From: Bdellovibrionales bacterium
GTDB taxonomy: Bacteria > Bdellovibrionota > Bdellovibrionia > Bdellovibrionales > UBA1609
Direction of reading: 5' to 3'
NCBI GenBank assembly: GCA_016714165.1
Contig: JADJNU010000001.1
Coordinates: forward strand, 248,001-312,000
Length of the DNA: 64,000 nt
A model generated the notes under the pieces. It was not told where the DNA came from and ran no database searches. It saw only the letters and a list, made by a program, of their open reading frames with translations. This document shows positions 9,510-17,296 of the stretch, piece after piece (position 1 is the first letter of the stretch; the number at the start of each line of letters is the position of its first letter). The translations under genes were made by a program, and so were the position numbers.

Positions 9510-9808
9510 TTACTTTATCCCCCCCAAAGCCTGCCTATCCAAGATGTCCCCCGTTTTTTAAATAAGCAAAGAGTGTACCGCAAAAACTGGAGTCGATTTG
9601 GCACTGTATATCGCTTGAGGGAATGTTTTAAAAATGTACGGGCATTCCCGTTAGATGGTGTCAAACAACTAAGCATTTCACTTCAAATTGACGCTTCAGG
9701 ATCTCTATCTTATCGAATTCAGGATTATTTGAAATGAGTTTTGGCCTTTGATCTGGCATTGCCTTTGCTCAGTCCTAAGGTATGGAAGGATCAAACAGGA
9801 ATATCAAA
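9510..9808. other. intergenic region with a doubtful forward frame
   Basis: About 300 bases between divergent exported-protein genes. A forward frame runs from 9462 to 9737 (91 aa). Its last 40 residues (KNVRAFPLDGVKQLSISL and on) look like a real beta-strand protein, but its start overlaps the minus-strand gene and has no ribosome site. It may be a gene fragment. Otherwise only promoter sequence is expected here. Confidence 0.3.
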
Positions 9809-10360
9809 ATGAGACAGAACTGCATCATTTCATGTGTTATTGGAGCTTGCATCGCCGGGTTTTTCACGGGCCTAACCGAGGCGGCGGCGGAATCTAGGAA
9901 TGGGGGGCGTGCACCCGCTGGGGCTAAAATCGTTGCGAGGTCCGCAAAGGAATATATTGGGAATTTGCGAAAGATCGTCATCGAGACAGAAGGTGATTCG
10001 GTAAGTGACTATGACAAGGCTGATGAAATTACCGTATATATGGAAAATCGACTGGCGGAGGCTTATGCGTCTCTCTTATATGAAGCCATTCAGAGTTCTG
10101 ACCAAGCGCGATTTTTTAAGAAGCTAGCCAAAGTGGTATCCAAGGAGCAGAAAAATCAAATGCAAAGGGTGCTTGGTGGTTTGAATATGACTTTGTCTCA
10201 GAAGGATGGGGAGTTAATTGTGCAGCAGCAGATTTTGGAGCAGGCCGAGTCTTTAGCTAGAAGGGATATCGGGCTTGCAAAAAAATCCTTTGAGAAGGAG
10301 TTCCGCACCTTGGTCACTGAAAAAAACCGAGAACGACGAAAAGACTTGCCTGGGGCTTGA
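9809..10360 (+). CDS. exported hypothetical protein
   Basis: The ATG at 9809 has AGGA 8 bases upstream and gives a 183-aa product. It has a signal peptide (CVIGACIAGFFTGLTEAAAES). An in-frame ATG at 9782 has poorer spacing. The mature protein is helical and charged (AKEYIGNLRKIV, then several Glu/Lys-rich helices ending in RERRKDLPGA). No domain recognised. It is convergent with the SAM-hydrolase-family gene. Confidence 0.6.
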   Translation: MRQNCIISCVIGACIAGFFTGLTEAAAESRNGGRAPAGAKIVARSAKEYIGNLRKIVIETEGDSVSDYDKADEITVYMENRLAEAYASLLYEAIQSSDQARFFKKLAKVVSKEQKNQMQRVLGGLNMTLSQKDGELIVQQQILEQAESLARRDIGLAKKSFEKEFRTLVTEKNRERRKDLPGA

Positions 10361-10418
10361 GAGAAAACATCATGCGCGCGCGCTTTGAGAATGATGCGCA
10401 CTTTGACCACTTTGGGTA

Positions 10419-11309
10419 TTATGGGCGTGAAATCTTAACCGTCCAGTTAGGACCTGATTCAGCGCCTCTCAGTTTCGCAAAATTGCCCTGATTGATCGCT
10501 ATCGCCAAATCCAACATGCTGTTTATATAGATCAGATCTTCTCCTCTTGGGACATCAGTAAAGGTTTTTACGTAGGGAATAATCCTATTGTAAGCGATTT
10601 GATCGCCATTAAATAGCTGCACTCGATATTGTTCGCCCACTTTCATTTGTAGCTTCTTCGTCATATCCAAAGAAATATTTGTCCAAAGGTTGCCGTACTG
10701 GGGGTCAGTTATAGGAATATTCCCAATCAGCGTGCCAGCTTCCAGTTTTGCCTTTGAGAACTCTAGTGTTACTGGAGAGGCTTTGTGCTCTGGACCGATC
10801 TCGGCGAAGGATCTCTTTCCCGAAGCGAGCAAGGCCCCAACATTGGCGTACAAGTCCCTGCCAAAAAAAGTGTGGCTGTATTCAGAGCCCTTTAGCCGAT
10901 ACTTTTTTTCGTCGATGATCCGAACGGATTCTATTCCGATCCGATCAATCAAATGAGTCAAGGTCCCATTGTCTGGGGTGACGACCAAGTGTCCAGATTT
11001 AAGTTTTGCGACAAGACTGCGTCTTTCTGAACCAACTCCTGGGTCGACAACGCTGACAAATACGGTGGATGGCTGCCAATAAGGGACGGTCTGCATGAGG
11101 CGGTAAGAGGCCTCCCAGATGTTAAATGCTGGTATTTCGTGAGTGAGATCAGAGACCAAAACGGTGGAATCGACCCCGTTTATAACGCCTTTTGTCGAGC
11201 TCACGGCTCCATCCTTTAGTCCGAAGTCAGTTTGTAGAACAAGAGCTCCCCTTCCCAAGGCAGAAAAGGAGAGAAAGAGAAGGAGACTGAGGCAAACTAG
11301 GTGATTCAT
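10419..11309 (-). CDS. exported SAM hydrolase/adenosyltransferase-family protein (DUF62)
   Basis: The SAM_adeno_trans family (DUF62, S-adenosylmethionine hydrolases forming adenosine and methionine, and SAM halogenases) is clear: LQTDFGLKDG, DLTHEIP, DPGVGSERR, TPDNGTL and FFGRDLYANVGA appear in family order. The family is normally cytoplasmic, about 260-280 aa. This one, from the ATG at 11309 with AGGA upstream, is 296 aa and starts with a signal peptide (residues 4-21, cleavage near ALGRG). That implies a periplasmic location, where a supply of SAM is not obvious. The substrate is therefore uncertain. It is divergent from yajQ. Confidence 0.85.
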   Translation of the reverse strand: MNHLVCLSLLLFLSFSALGRGALVLQTDFGLKDGAVSSTKGVINGVDSTVLVSDLTHEIPAFNIWEASYRLMQTVPYWQPSTVFVSVVDPGVGSERRSLVAKLKSGHLVVTPDNGTLTHLIDRIGIESVRIIDEKKYRLKGSEYSHTFFGRDLYANVGALLASGKRSFAEIGPEHKASPVTLEFSKAKLEAGTLIGNIPITDPQYGNLWTNISLDMTKKLQMKVGEQYRVQLFNGDQIAYNRIIPYVKTFTDVPRGEDLIYINSMLDLAIAINQGNFAKLRGAESGPNWTVKISRP

Positions 11310-11496
11310 AGAAAATTTCCTAAAATGATGCCTATTTGCTACCAATGATCTTTGGCGAACACAAGGGAAGCTTAGACGGAGAATTCGTTCATGATTCTGT
11401 TTAGCGTCATGATGTTTCAGTACATTGCAATGGGGAGTATTTGGTAATAAGGAGGAAATTTAGGCTAGGTTGAGACCGGCCAGAAGGGGTAGCAAA

Positions 11497-11982
11497 GTGC
11501 CGTCATTCGATGTGGTATCCGAGATAAATCTTCAGGAAGTTGAAAATGCCTTCAATCAGGCTCAAAAGGAAGTTAAGTCTCGCTATGATTTTAAGGATTC
11601 CAAGGCCACCATGGCCTGGGACAAGAAAGAAATCAGTTTGGAAGCCGAAGATGACTACAAGCTGGGAGCCATGAAGGACGTCTTGCAAAGCAAGGCCCAT
11701 CGTCGCGGAGTTGATTTAAGGGCTTTAAAGTTTAGCGACCCTGAAAAAATTGGGGGCATGATGTTGAAGCAGAAAGTGACTTTTGTTCAGGGGATAGAGA
11801 AGGAAACTGCAAAGAAAATTACGAAGATCCTGAAGGATTCAAAACTAAAGGTTCAGGCTCAAATTATAGACGACAAGGTTCGGATAACATCAAAAAGTAT
11901 TGATACCTTGCAGGAATGCATGCAGTTCCTGAAAGGGGACAAGTCACTTGATATTCCCCTGCAATTCGAAAATATGCGTTGA
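11497..11982 (+). CDS. yajQ: YajQ family nucleotide-binding protein
   Basis: The 161-aa product matches YajQ from end to end: VPSFDVVSE start, NAFNQAQKE, SRYDFKDSKA, the GVDLRALKF segment and the QFENMR ending. YajQ proteins bind nucleotides, and some members bind cyclic-di-GMP and act with transcription factors. The GTG at 11497 matches the family start (usually MPSFD) and has AGAAGGGG 5-8 bases upstream. A TTG 27 bases earlier would add residues the family lacks. A CBS-domain gene follows after 80 bases. Confidence 0.93.
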   Translation: MPSFDVVSEINLQEVENAFNQAQKEVKSRYDFKDSKATMAWDKKEISLEAEDDYKLGAMKDVLQSKAHRRGVDLRALKFSDPEKIGGMMLKQKVTFVQGIEKETAKKITKILKDSKLKVQAQIIDDKVRITSKSIDTLQECMQFLKGDKSLDIPLQFENMR

Positions 11983-12062
11983 GACAAGGTTTTTTCTCTG
12001 CTGACGTCCGGTATTCTGAGGCCGGATCTGGCGCTTGATTTGATTTTCTCGGACAATGGGAC

Positions 12063-12491
12063 ATGGGTAAATCAGCTTACAGCAGCCTGCACGCAGTAGC
12101 AGATCGGAAGAAAATATCTGAAAAGCCGGTGCGTGACTTTATGTCTCGCAGGGTGTTTAGCATTGTTGCTGGGACAAAAATCTATTTTGCGGTCAAAATG
12201 CTCCAAACTCATGGCATCAGTGGTGCACCCGTGGTTGATAAATCCGGGAGTCTGATCGGGATCGTATCCGATTATGATCTTCTCTTGCAGGCGGCAACCC
12301 GAGATGTTGCCGATCCTTTGGAGTATAATAAAGATGTTTTGTCAGTGAGAGAGGAAACTCCCTTGAGAGACATTATTATAATTCTCTACAAAAAGAAATT
12401 CCGACGTTTGCCAGTTGTGGATTCGACTAACAAAGTTGTTGGGATCGTCTCGCGTGTTGATGTGTTGATGGAGTTGTTGGAACTTCCTTGA
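12063..12491 (+). CDS. two-CBS-domain protein
   Basis: The 142-aa protein is a tandem CBS pair. The first (about residues 20-75) has RDFMSRRVFSIV, GISGAPVVD and GIVSDYDLL. The second (about 85-140) has LRDIIIILYKKKFRRLPVVD and GIVSRVDVL. Such pairs bind adenosine nucleotides and regulate partner proteins. With no catalytic domain it is probably a stand-alone sensor. It may be transcribed with yajQ, its neighbour upstream, but nothing in sequence proves this. Confidence 0.88.
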   Translation: MGKSAYSSLHAVADRKKISEKPVRDFMSRRVFSIVAGTKIYFAVKMLQTHGISGAPVVDKSGSLIGIVSDYDLLLQAATRDVADPLEYNKDVLSVREETPLRDIIIILYKKKFRRLPVVDSTNKVVGIVSRVDVLMELLELP

Positions 12492-12559
12492 GAATAATTG
12501 AAGTCAACTGGCGAACCTGTGGGCTGGACCAAGGGCCAATTTCTGGGAAGAAATGAAAT

Positions 12560-12946
12560 ATGGCGCCTGGCGAATCATTGCGAGGTTTGGGATCTCATGA
12601 CAGGGGGGATGCTCAGATGTATGCTCGTATTGAGTTTGAAACTTGGGTAAAAGTTCTTCCATGTTTCTCACAAGAAGAGGGCAATATGCGTTGGTATCAA
12701 GAATCTAGAATCATATCTGGTGTTATTCAGATGAAAGATCGTGGTTCCGAACTGGCTTTGATCAATCAAGACGAAGGGCGTTTTGAAATAATCAATACAG
12801 AACACAGCAGGGGAATCGAAAAAAATTGCGGTGAGGAGATCTTTATTGAGGGACGGGTCAAGGCCACGGCATCGGGAGCACGCTATCTGTGGGTGAATCG
12901 CTGGTGGCAGCAAGACAGCTACCCCGTTGCGAAAAAGATCAGCTGA
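12560..12946 (+). CDS. hypothetical protein, first gene of the kinase/phosphatase cassette
   Basis: No family recognised; 128 aa from the ATG at 12560. A second in-frame ATG at 12617 has a better ribosome site (GGGGGG 8 bases upstream) and would give 109 aa. The protein is compact with many aromatic residues (SGARYLWVNRWWQQD near the end) and looks beta-rich. One base separates its stop from the ATG of the kinase gene, so the two are probably translationally coupled. A role with the kinase is inferred from this alone. Confidence 0.6.
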   Translation: MAPGESLRGLGSHDRGDAQMYARIEFETWVKVLPCFSQEEGNMRWYQESRIISGVIQMKDRGSELALINQDEGRFEIINTEHSRGIEKNCGEEIFIEGRVKATASGARYLWVNRWWQQDSYPVAKKIS

Positions 12947-12947
12947 A

Positions 12948-13688
12948 ATGCCGGTGGCTCGGAGGATGGTGCGACCCATCGACACATTTGATTTTCCAGA
13001 AGGATTTATTCTTTCGCGTAAATATCGTGTTATTCGCAAAGTTGGAGAGGGCTGGGAGGGGGAAGTCTATATAGTCGAAGAGCTTTTTACGAATATCGAA
13101 AGAGCTGCAAAGATCTTTTTCCCGCATCGCAATCAAAACAATCGCACAGCCAAATTTTATGCTAAAAAGCTTCATAAACTCAGAACCTGCTCAGTTCTTG
13201 TCCAGTATTTGACTCAGGAACGTATCTATTATCGGGGACATCAAATTACGTATTTGATCTCAGAGTTTGTCGAGGGCAAGACTCTAGACAGTTTTTTGGA
13301 GACCTTTCCTGGAAAAAGAATGAGCCCTTTTCAGGCCGTTCATTTGCTCTACGCCTTAGCTCGCGGACTTGAAGAGGTGCATCGCCTGAAAGAATATCAC
13401 GGTGATTTGCACTATGAAAATATAATGGTGCAGCGTTACGGATTGGCTTTTGATTTGAAGGTGTTCGACATGTTTCGATGGGGTTCTGCCTCTCCAGAAA
13501 ATATTCGAGACGATGTTTGTAATCTCATTCGCATTTTTTATGATTGCCTGGGGGGGAGCCGATTTTATCCCCGCCAGCCAAGGGTTGTTAAAGATATTTG
13601 TTGTGGATTGAAGCGTTCACTTATTTTAAAGAAGTTTCGAAATGCAGGAGAACTGAGGCTCTATTTGGAGAAAATGAATTGGAATTAA
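12948..13688 (+). CDS. small protein kinase (Hanks/atypical type)
   Basis: The 246-aa protein has a kinase core. The Gly-rich loop reads KVGEGWEGEVY (about residues 24-34), the presumed ATP-anchoring Lys is in RAAKIFF, the hinge is LISEFVEGKTL, and the catalytic loop is HGDLHYENI. The metal-binding Asp may be in KVFDMF, in place of a normal DFG. HGDLH instead of HRDLK is seen in atypical and small-molecule kinases, so the substrate could be a protein or a metabolite. The C lobe is short. The gene overlaps the PP2C gene by ten bases. Confidence 0.78.
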   Translation: MPVARRMVRPIDTFDFPEGFILSRKYRVIRKVGEGWEGEVYIVEELFTNIERAAKIFFPHRNQNNRTAKFYAKKLHKLRTCSVLVQYLTQERIYYRGHQITYLISEFVEGKTLDSFLETFPGKRMSPFQAVHLLYALARGLEEVHRLKEYHGDLHYENIMVQRYGLAFDLKVFDMFRWGSASPENIRDDVCNLIRIFYDCLGGSRFYPRQPRVVKDICCGLKRSLILKKFRNAGELRLYLEKMNWN

Positions 13689-14485
13689 GAGGTCGGCAGT
13701 TTTATAATCAGCATCTTGAAGACATAGCAGTCTTCTCGAAAAATTGGCTTGAAGCTGTTATTACGACAACCATGTGTCCCGTGAACAAATTGGAAAATGA
13801 GGATTCTTGTTTTGTCATTGAAAATGGGGAATTTTCCTGCGTGGCAGTTGCCGACGGACTAGGGGGGCATAAGGGTGGAGGGCTGGCCTCGCGTCTAGCG
13901 ATCTCTATCCTAAATGAAACTCTAAATATCTACGAGGCGTTTCCTCAGCCGGAGCGATTGCCAATAAGAGAAGTTATCTTAGATGCCATTGATCGATGCC
14001 ATGTTCAAATTCAAGCCCTCGGAATTGGGGCCGGCACGACTTTGAGCATGGCTATTTTAACTCGTAAGACAGTGCGTTTTTATAATGTGGGAGATTCTTG
14101 TTCCATGCTGATTGGGGGCATGGGAACTCTCAAGTTTAAAAATATTGAACAGTCTCCAGTTGGCTATGGCCTAGAAGGCGGATTCCTGACAGAAGATCAG
14201 GTTGTTGGTCATTCAGCTTCAGGAATTGTCCTCAACGCCCTCGGGCTTAGCCCCTTGCGAATAGAAGTCAGTCAGGAATTTGAATTGGCGCGACGGGATA
14301 GCATCTTGCTTTCCTCAGATGGACTTACGGACAATCTGGCTTATTCTCGAATAGGCCAGATTGTCGGGCGAGGGACCTTGTTGGAGAAGATCAAAAGGCT
14401 AAAAGAGGAGGCTACCGAGCAAATGAGAAAAGAAAAGGGAAAGCCCGATGATTTAACGATGATTTTGCTGAAAGTCCGCGACTGA
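13679..14485 (+). CDS. PP2C-family protein phosphatase
   Basis: The PP2C fold is clear: NEDSCFV, the metal-binding VADGLGGHKGGG, GAGTTLSMAIL, NVGDSCSML, LLSSDGLTDN and the terminal PDDLTMI. These supply the Asp residues that bind Mn/Mg and dephosphorylate Ser/Thr. The TTG at 13679 overlaps the kinase stop and has GGAG 8 bases upstream. It fits coupled translation and gives 268 aa. An ATG at 13772 would still keep all motifs. It almost certainly antagonises the kinase encoded just before it. Confidence 0.87.
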   Translation: MELRGRQFYNQHLEDIAVFSKNWLEAVITTTMCPVNKLENEDSCFVIENGEFSCVAVADGLGGHKGGGLASRLAISILNETLNIYEAFPQPERLPIREVILDAIDRCHVQIQALGIGAGTTLSMAILTRKTVRFYNVGDSCSMLIGGMGTLKFKNIEQSPVGYGLEGGFLTEDQVVGHSASGIVLNALGLSPLRIEVSQEFELARRDSILLSSDGLTDNLAYSRIGQIVGRGTLLEKIKRLKEEATEQMRKEKGKPDDLTMILLKVRD

Positions 14486-14647
14486 TAGCGATAAAACTTA
14501 TGCCGCATCGAGCGAAGCCCCATATTTATTGGGAGACTGTTGCTCATTCGCATGCCACAATTACTCTCAGTTAATCAATCGGCGGACGAATGAGACTTGT
14601 TCGGTCGTCAAATAGAACATATTTAACCCATGAAAGGGGAGGACTCC

Positions 14648-14944
14648 GTGACACTTTTTAAATTTATGATTGCAGCACTGTTTTCAGTATCTGTGGCGTC
14701 TCTAGGTTGGGCTCAGGAAGGTGGAGGTGAAGACTGGAATGCCGGAGAAGCGACGGAAGCACCTGCCGGAGATAGTGGTGCGGCAACAACGCCTCCAGGC
14801 GGTGGCGGCAGTGGGGCTTCAGAACCGGCGAAGCCTAAAACAAAAGAAGTAAAAGAAATGAAAGCAAAGAAGGAAAAGAAGAAAAAAGAGGAAAAAAAGT
14901 CAAAAAAGGGAAAAAAGAAGCATCACAGTGAAGATGCAGGCTGA
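14648..14944 (+). CDS. small secreted lysine-rich protein
   Basis: The GTG at 14648 has GGAGG five bases upstream, better than the ATG at 14630. The 98-aa product has a signal peptide (FKFMIAALFSVSVASLGWAQ), a Gly/Ala/Pro/Thr low-complexity section, then about 30 almost purely Lys/Glu residues ending in HHSEDAG. It could bind nucleic acids, peptidoglycan or acidic polymers; nothing in the sequence decides. It is followed by a strong terminator. Confidence 0.6.
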   Translation: MTLFKFMIAALFSVSVASLGWAQEGGGEDWNAGEATEAPAGDSGAATTPPGGGGSGASEPAKPKTKEVKEMKAKKEKKKKEEKKSKKGKKKHHSEDAG

Positions 14945-14989
14945 TAGTTTGGCTTGGACAATCGAGGCTAAGTTTCAGTTAGGTATTGA

Positions 14990-15013
14990 ACCGGGCTTTC
15001 AGGCCCGGTTTTT
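14990..15013 (+). terminator. Rho-independent terminator
   Basis: A perfect 7-bp stem ACCGGGC / GCCCGGT with a 6-base loop is followed at once by TTTTT. It lies about 45 bases after the Lys-rich protein gene and should end that transcript. Confidence 0.85.
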
Positions 15014-15122
15014 GGCTTAAGAAGTGGAAAAATGGGGAGTGTCTTGTTACACTGGTTTTATTAAATTTTAAAAAATGGCGCCGCGATCGCTATATTTTGG
15101 TTATTTTTCAGAGGGGTTTATT

Positions 15123-15332
15123 GTGAACGTGAAGCGGATTTTGTTCTTTTGTCTGATTCTCCTTTTGCCTGCATGTCTTGAAAAGAAGAAAGAGACTGAG
15201 GTTGTTGTTGATTCCATCGTCACAGATGGTATCCCAAAAGAACAGCAGGCCAGTCCGTCGGGGACGATGGCCAATCCGGACCAAGAGGGTGGTTCCAAGT
15301 CGAGCTCGGAGACTTCTCGATCCAAAAAATGA
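15123..15332 (+). CDS. small lipoprotein
   Basis: The GTG at 15123 follows GAGGGG and gives a 69-aa protein with an N-terminal hydrophobic run and lipobox LLPAC at residues 14-18. The mature part is only about 50 residues, low in hydrophobics and rich in Ser/Lys/Glu, so it may be largely disordered. No family recognised. The following frameshifted secreted protein begins right after it. Confidence 0.6.
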   Translation: MNVKRILFFCLILLLPACLEKKKETEVVVDSIVTDGIPKEQQASPSGTMANPDQEGGSKSSSETSRSKK

Positions 15333-15342
15333 GAGTGAGGTT

Positions 15343-15761
15343 TTGTTGCTCGAATTTATCAGGCAGTGCCTCATCGGCCTTTTGTTTCTTTGTACGGCAT
15401 GGGGGTTTCCTCCGCCTAGCTACTCACAGGAGGATCCCGATCTTGGTGTTTCAGCCGAAGAAGCTGAACCTGTTTTTGAGGAGCCCCCCCTCCGCCGCCG
15501 ACTGATGGGGCCTTTGGTGGGGAGGGTGTGACCCAGAGTGACGATTTTGGTGGAACTCCTTTTGGTACTGGAAAGGGAGATCGTTCTGGTGGAAGTGGCT
15601 ATCAGGGGGGAGGATTGGGACGAAGCAATAGAAATTCTTCTTCAAAGAATGGGAAAGTTCAGTTCCACCTCGTTAAACCTGGAAATCCAAGATACGGAAC
15701 TCGGTCGTCTGAGAGCAACTTGATGTCACCATCTTCCGATTCTCTATCGTCTCCCGAATAA
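15343..15761 (+). pseudogene. secreted Gly/Ser-rich protein, frameshifted at a poly-C run
   Basis: A frame with TTG starts at 15343 or 15346 after GAGG encodes a signal peptide (about IGLLFLCTAWGF, then SYSQEDP) and runs to a TGA at 15531. A second frame continues from there to 15761. Adding one C to the C7 run at 15484-15490 joins them as EEPPPPPPTDGAFGGEG, then Gly/Ser/Asn-rich sequence. The joined protein is about 139 aa, low-complexity and secreted. No family recognised. A C-run in coding sequence is prone both to slippage and to miscounting. Confidence 0.6.
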
Positions 15762-15836
15762 TTTTGTCGATGAATCTTTGTCCTCAATCTGTTGGTTTTG
15801 TTTGATTGGCTGCACGGAAAACTCTAAGATCGTCCT

Positions 15837-16388
15837 ATGGTGATAAAGGACTCGATTTTCGCAGCGGAGAGCACAAAGAGCAAAGGGGTGGAGCATTCTG
15901 AAAGCAAACAGAAACCTATTCTTGGGTGGCGCGAGTGGGTGGAGTTACTAGATCTCGGGCCTACTAGAATTAAGGCAAAAATTGATACGGGAGCAAAAAC
16001 ATCGGCCGTTCATGCTGAGGACATCGTGGTTTTTAAAAGAAAGGGAAAACGTCGAGTTCGATTTCGTCTTTATCCATTGCAGCGCAGTCGCGAAGGTGCG
16101 GTTTGGGTAGAGGCTGATTTATTGGAAAAGCGCAAGGTACGTAGTTCTGTGGGTCATGAGACTCAGCGTCCAGTGGTCTTGGCTCAAGTTGGATTTGGTG
16201 AGCGTCAGCTCTCCATTGAATTATCTTTGATTAATCGTGATATTATGGGTTTTCGGATGTTGATCGGGCGTCAGGCCATCAGAGATCTATTCTTAGTGGA
16301 TCCGGGAAGATCTTTTCTGATTGGGAAAAAGAAAAAACGGAGAAGAAAGAAGAAGACCTCTGCAAAATCGATTGGGGTTCACCAGTGA
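15837..16388 (+). CDS. RimB/ATP-dependent zinc protease-family retropepsin-like protein
   Basis: The 183-aa protein matches the family of RimB-like aspartic proteases (formerly DUF785): LGWREWVELLDLG, then AKIDTGAKTSAVHA with the catalytic Asp-Thr-Gly, and SLINRDIMGFRMLIGRQAI. The family often lies next to rimK-like ATP-grasp ligases, in one case to trim added Glu residues. The last ~25 residues are a Lys/Arg tail. Its TGA overlaps the GTG of the RimK-like gene by four bases, so the two are translationally coupled. Confidence 0.88.
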   Translation: MVIKDSIFAAESTKSKGVEHSESKQKPILGWREWVELLDLGPTRIKAKIDTGAKTSAVHAEDIVVFKRKGKRRVRFRLYPLQRSREGAVWVEADLLEKRKVRSSVGHETQRPVVLAQVGFGERQLSIELSLINRDIMGFRMLIGRQAIRDLFLVDPGRSFLIGKKKKRRRKKKTSAKSIGVHQ

Positions 16389-17272
16389 TTATTGGGGTCT
16401 TATCGAGAAAGCGAGATCTCAAGTCAACCCAGTTACTTGTTCGTGCGGCTTCGGATCGCGGACATCATGTCGAGGTTATCGATCCTATTCGCTGTTTCAT
16501 GAATATCGCGTCTATGCGACCGATGATTCAATTTAAAGAGAAGCGACTCGACCATTTTCATGCGGTTATTCCAAGAATTGGGGCTTCAATCACTTTTTAC
16601 GGAGCCGCAGTAGTAAGGCAATTTGAGATGATGAACACATATACGGTGAATGGTTCATTGGGTGTCACGAGAGCGAGAGATACGCTGCGAGTATTGCAGA
16701 TGCTCTCTCGGAAGGGAGTGGGCTTGCCCACTTCCAGTTTTGCTCACTCAACTAAAATGACAAAGGAACTCATCGAGTTGGTGGGAGGTGCTCCACTCGT
16801 CATTAAACTGCTTTCTGCACCCCAAGGGGGAAGCGTCATATTTGCACAAACTGCTAAGGCTGCGGAGAGCGTGATCGATGCTTTTCGCCGGATGGATGCC
16901 TATTTTATTGTTCAGGAATATATTCCTGAGGCTGAAGGGGCCGACATTCGTTGCGTTGTCGTTGGTGGTAAGGTTGTTGCTTCCCTTCGAAGGCAGGCAG
17001 GCGAAAGAGGATTTCCTACTTCTCTCAAGCAGACTGATTTGATTTCGTCTGTAGAGATCACGCGCGAGGAGAATGAAACTGCGCTCAGGGCCGCAAAAGT
17101 GGTTGGTTTAGGAGTTGCAGGGGTTGACTTTCTGCGTTCTAAGCGAGGGGCTCTCGTGATTGGTGTGACTCCGTCACCTAGTTTTGTCGGCATTGACAGA
17201 ATTTGCGGTGTTAATGTCGCCGACAAAGTCATTCAATATGTCGAGAAAAAGATAAAATCAAACTCAATTTAA
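16385..17272 (+). CDS. RimK-like ATP-grasp protein with degenerate active site
   Basis: The 295-aa product matches E. coli RimK (ribosomal protein S6 glutamate ligase) over its full length: VIPRIGASITFYGAAV, TRARDTLRVLQ, GGAPLVIKLL, VQEYIPEAEGADIRC and VAGVDFLRS. However, the terminal metal-binding motif that reads MEVNASPG in RimK is IGVTPSPS here, so the Glu and Asn ligands are gone. The RSNLHRGG substrate loop is PTSLKQTD. It therefore probably does not ligate glutamate as RimK does. It may bind nucleotide, act on another substrate, or have lost activity. It forms one operon with the RimB-like protease. Confidence 0.82.
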   Translation: MIIGVLSRKRDLKSTQLLVRAASDRGHHVEVIDPIRCFMNIASMRPMIQFKEKRLDHFHAVIPRIGASITFYGAAVVRQFEMMNTYTVNGSLGVTRARDTLRVLQMLSRKGVGLPTSSFAHSTKMTKELIELVGGAPLVIKLLSAPQGGSVIFAQTAKAAESVIDAFRRMDAYFIVQEYIPEAEGADIRCVVVGGKVVASLRRQAGERGFPTSLKQTDLISSVEITREENETALRAAKVVGLGVAGVDFLRSKRGALVIGVTPSPSFVGIDRICGVNVADKVIQYVEKKIKSNSI

Positions 17273-17296
17273 CAAACTGCCTCGAGGTGAGGATTT

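Noticed and set aside
14543..14594. Inverted repeat CTCATTCG / CGAATGAG
   Set aside because: The arms are 8 bases and 36 bases apart, with no T-run. It is likely chance.
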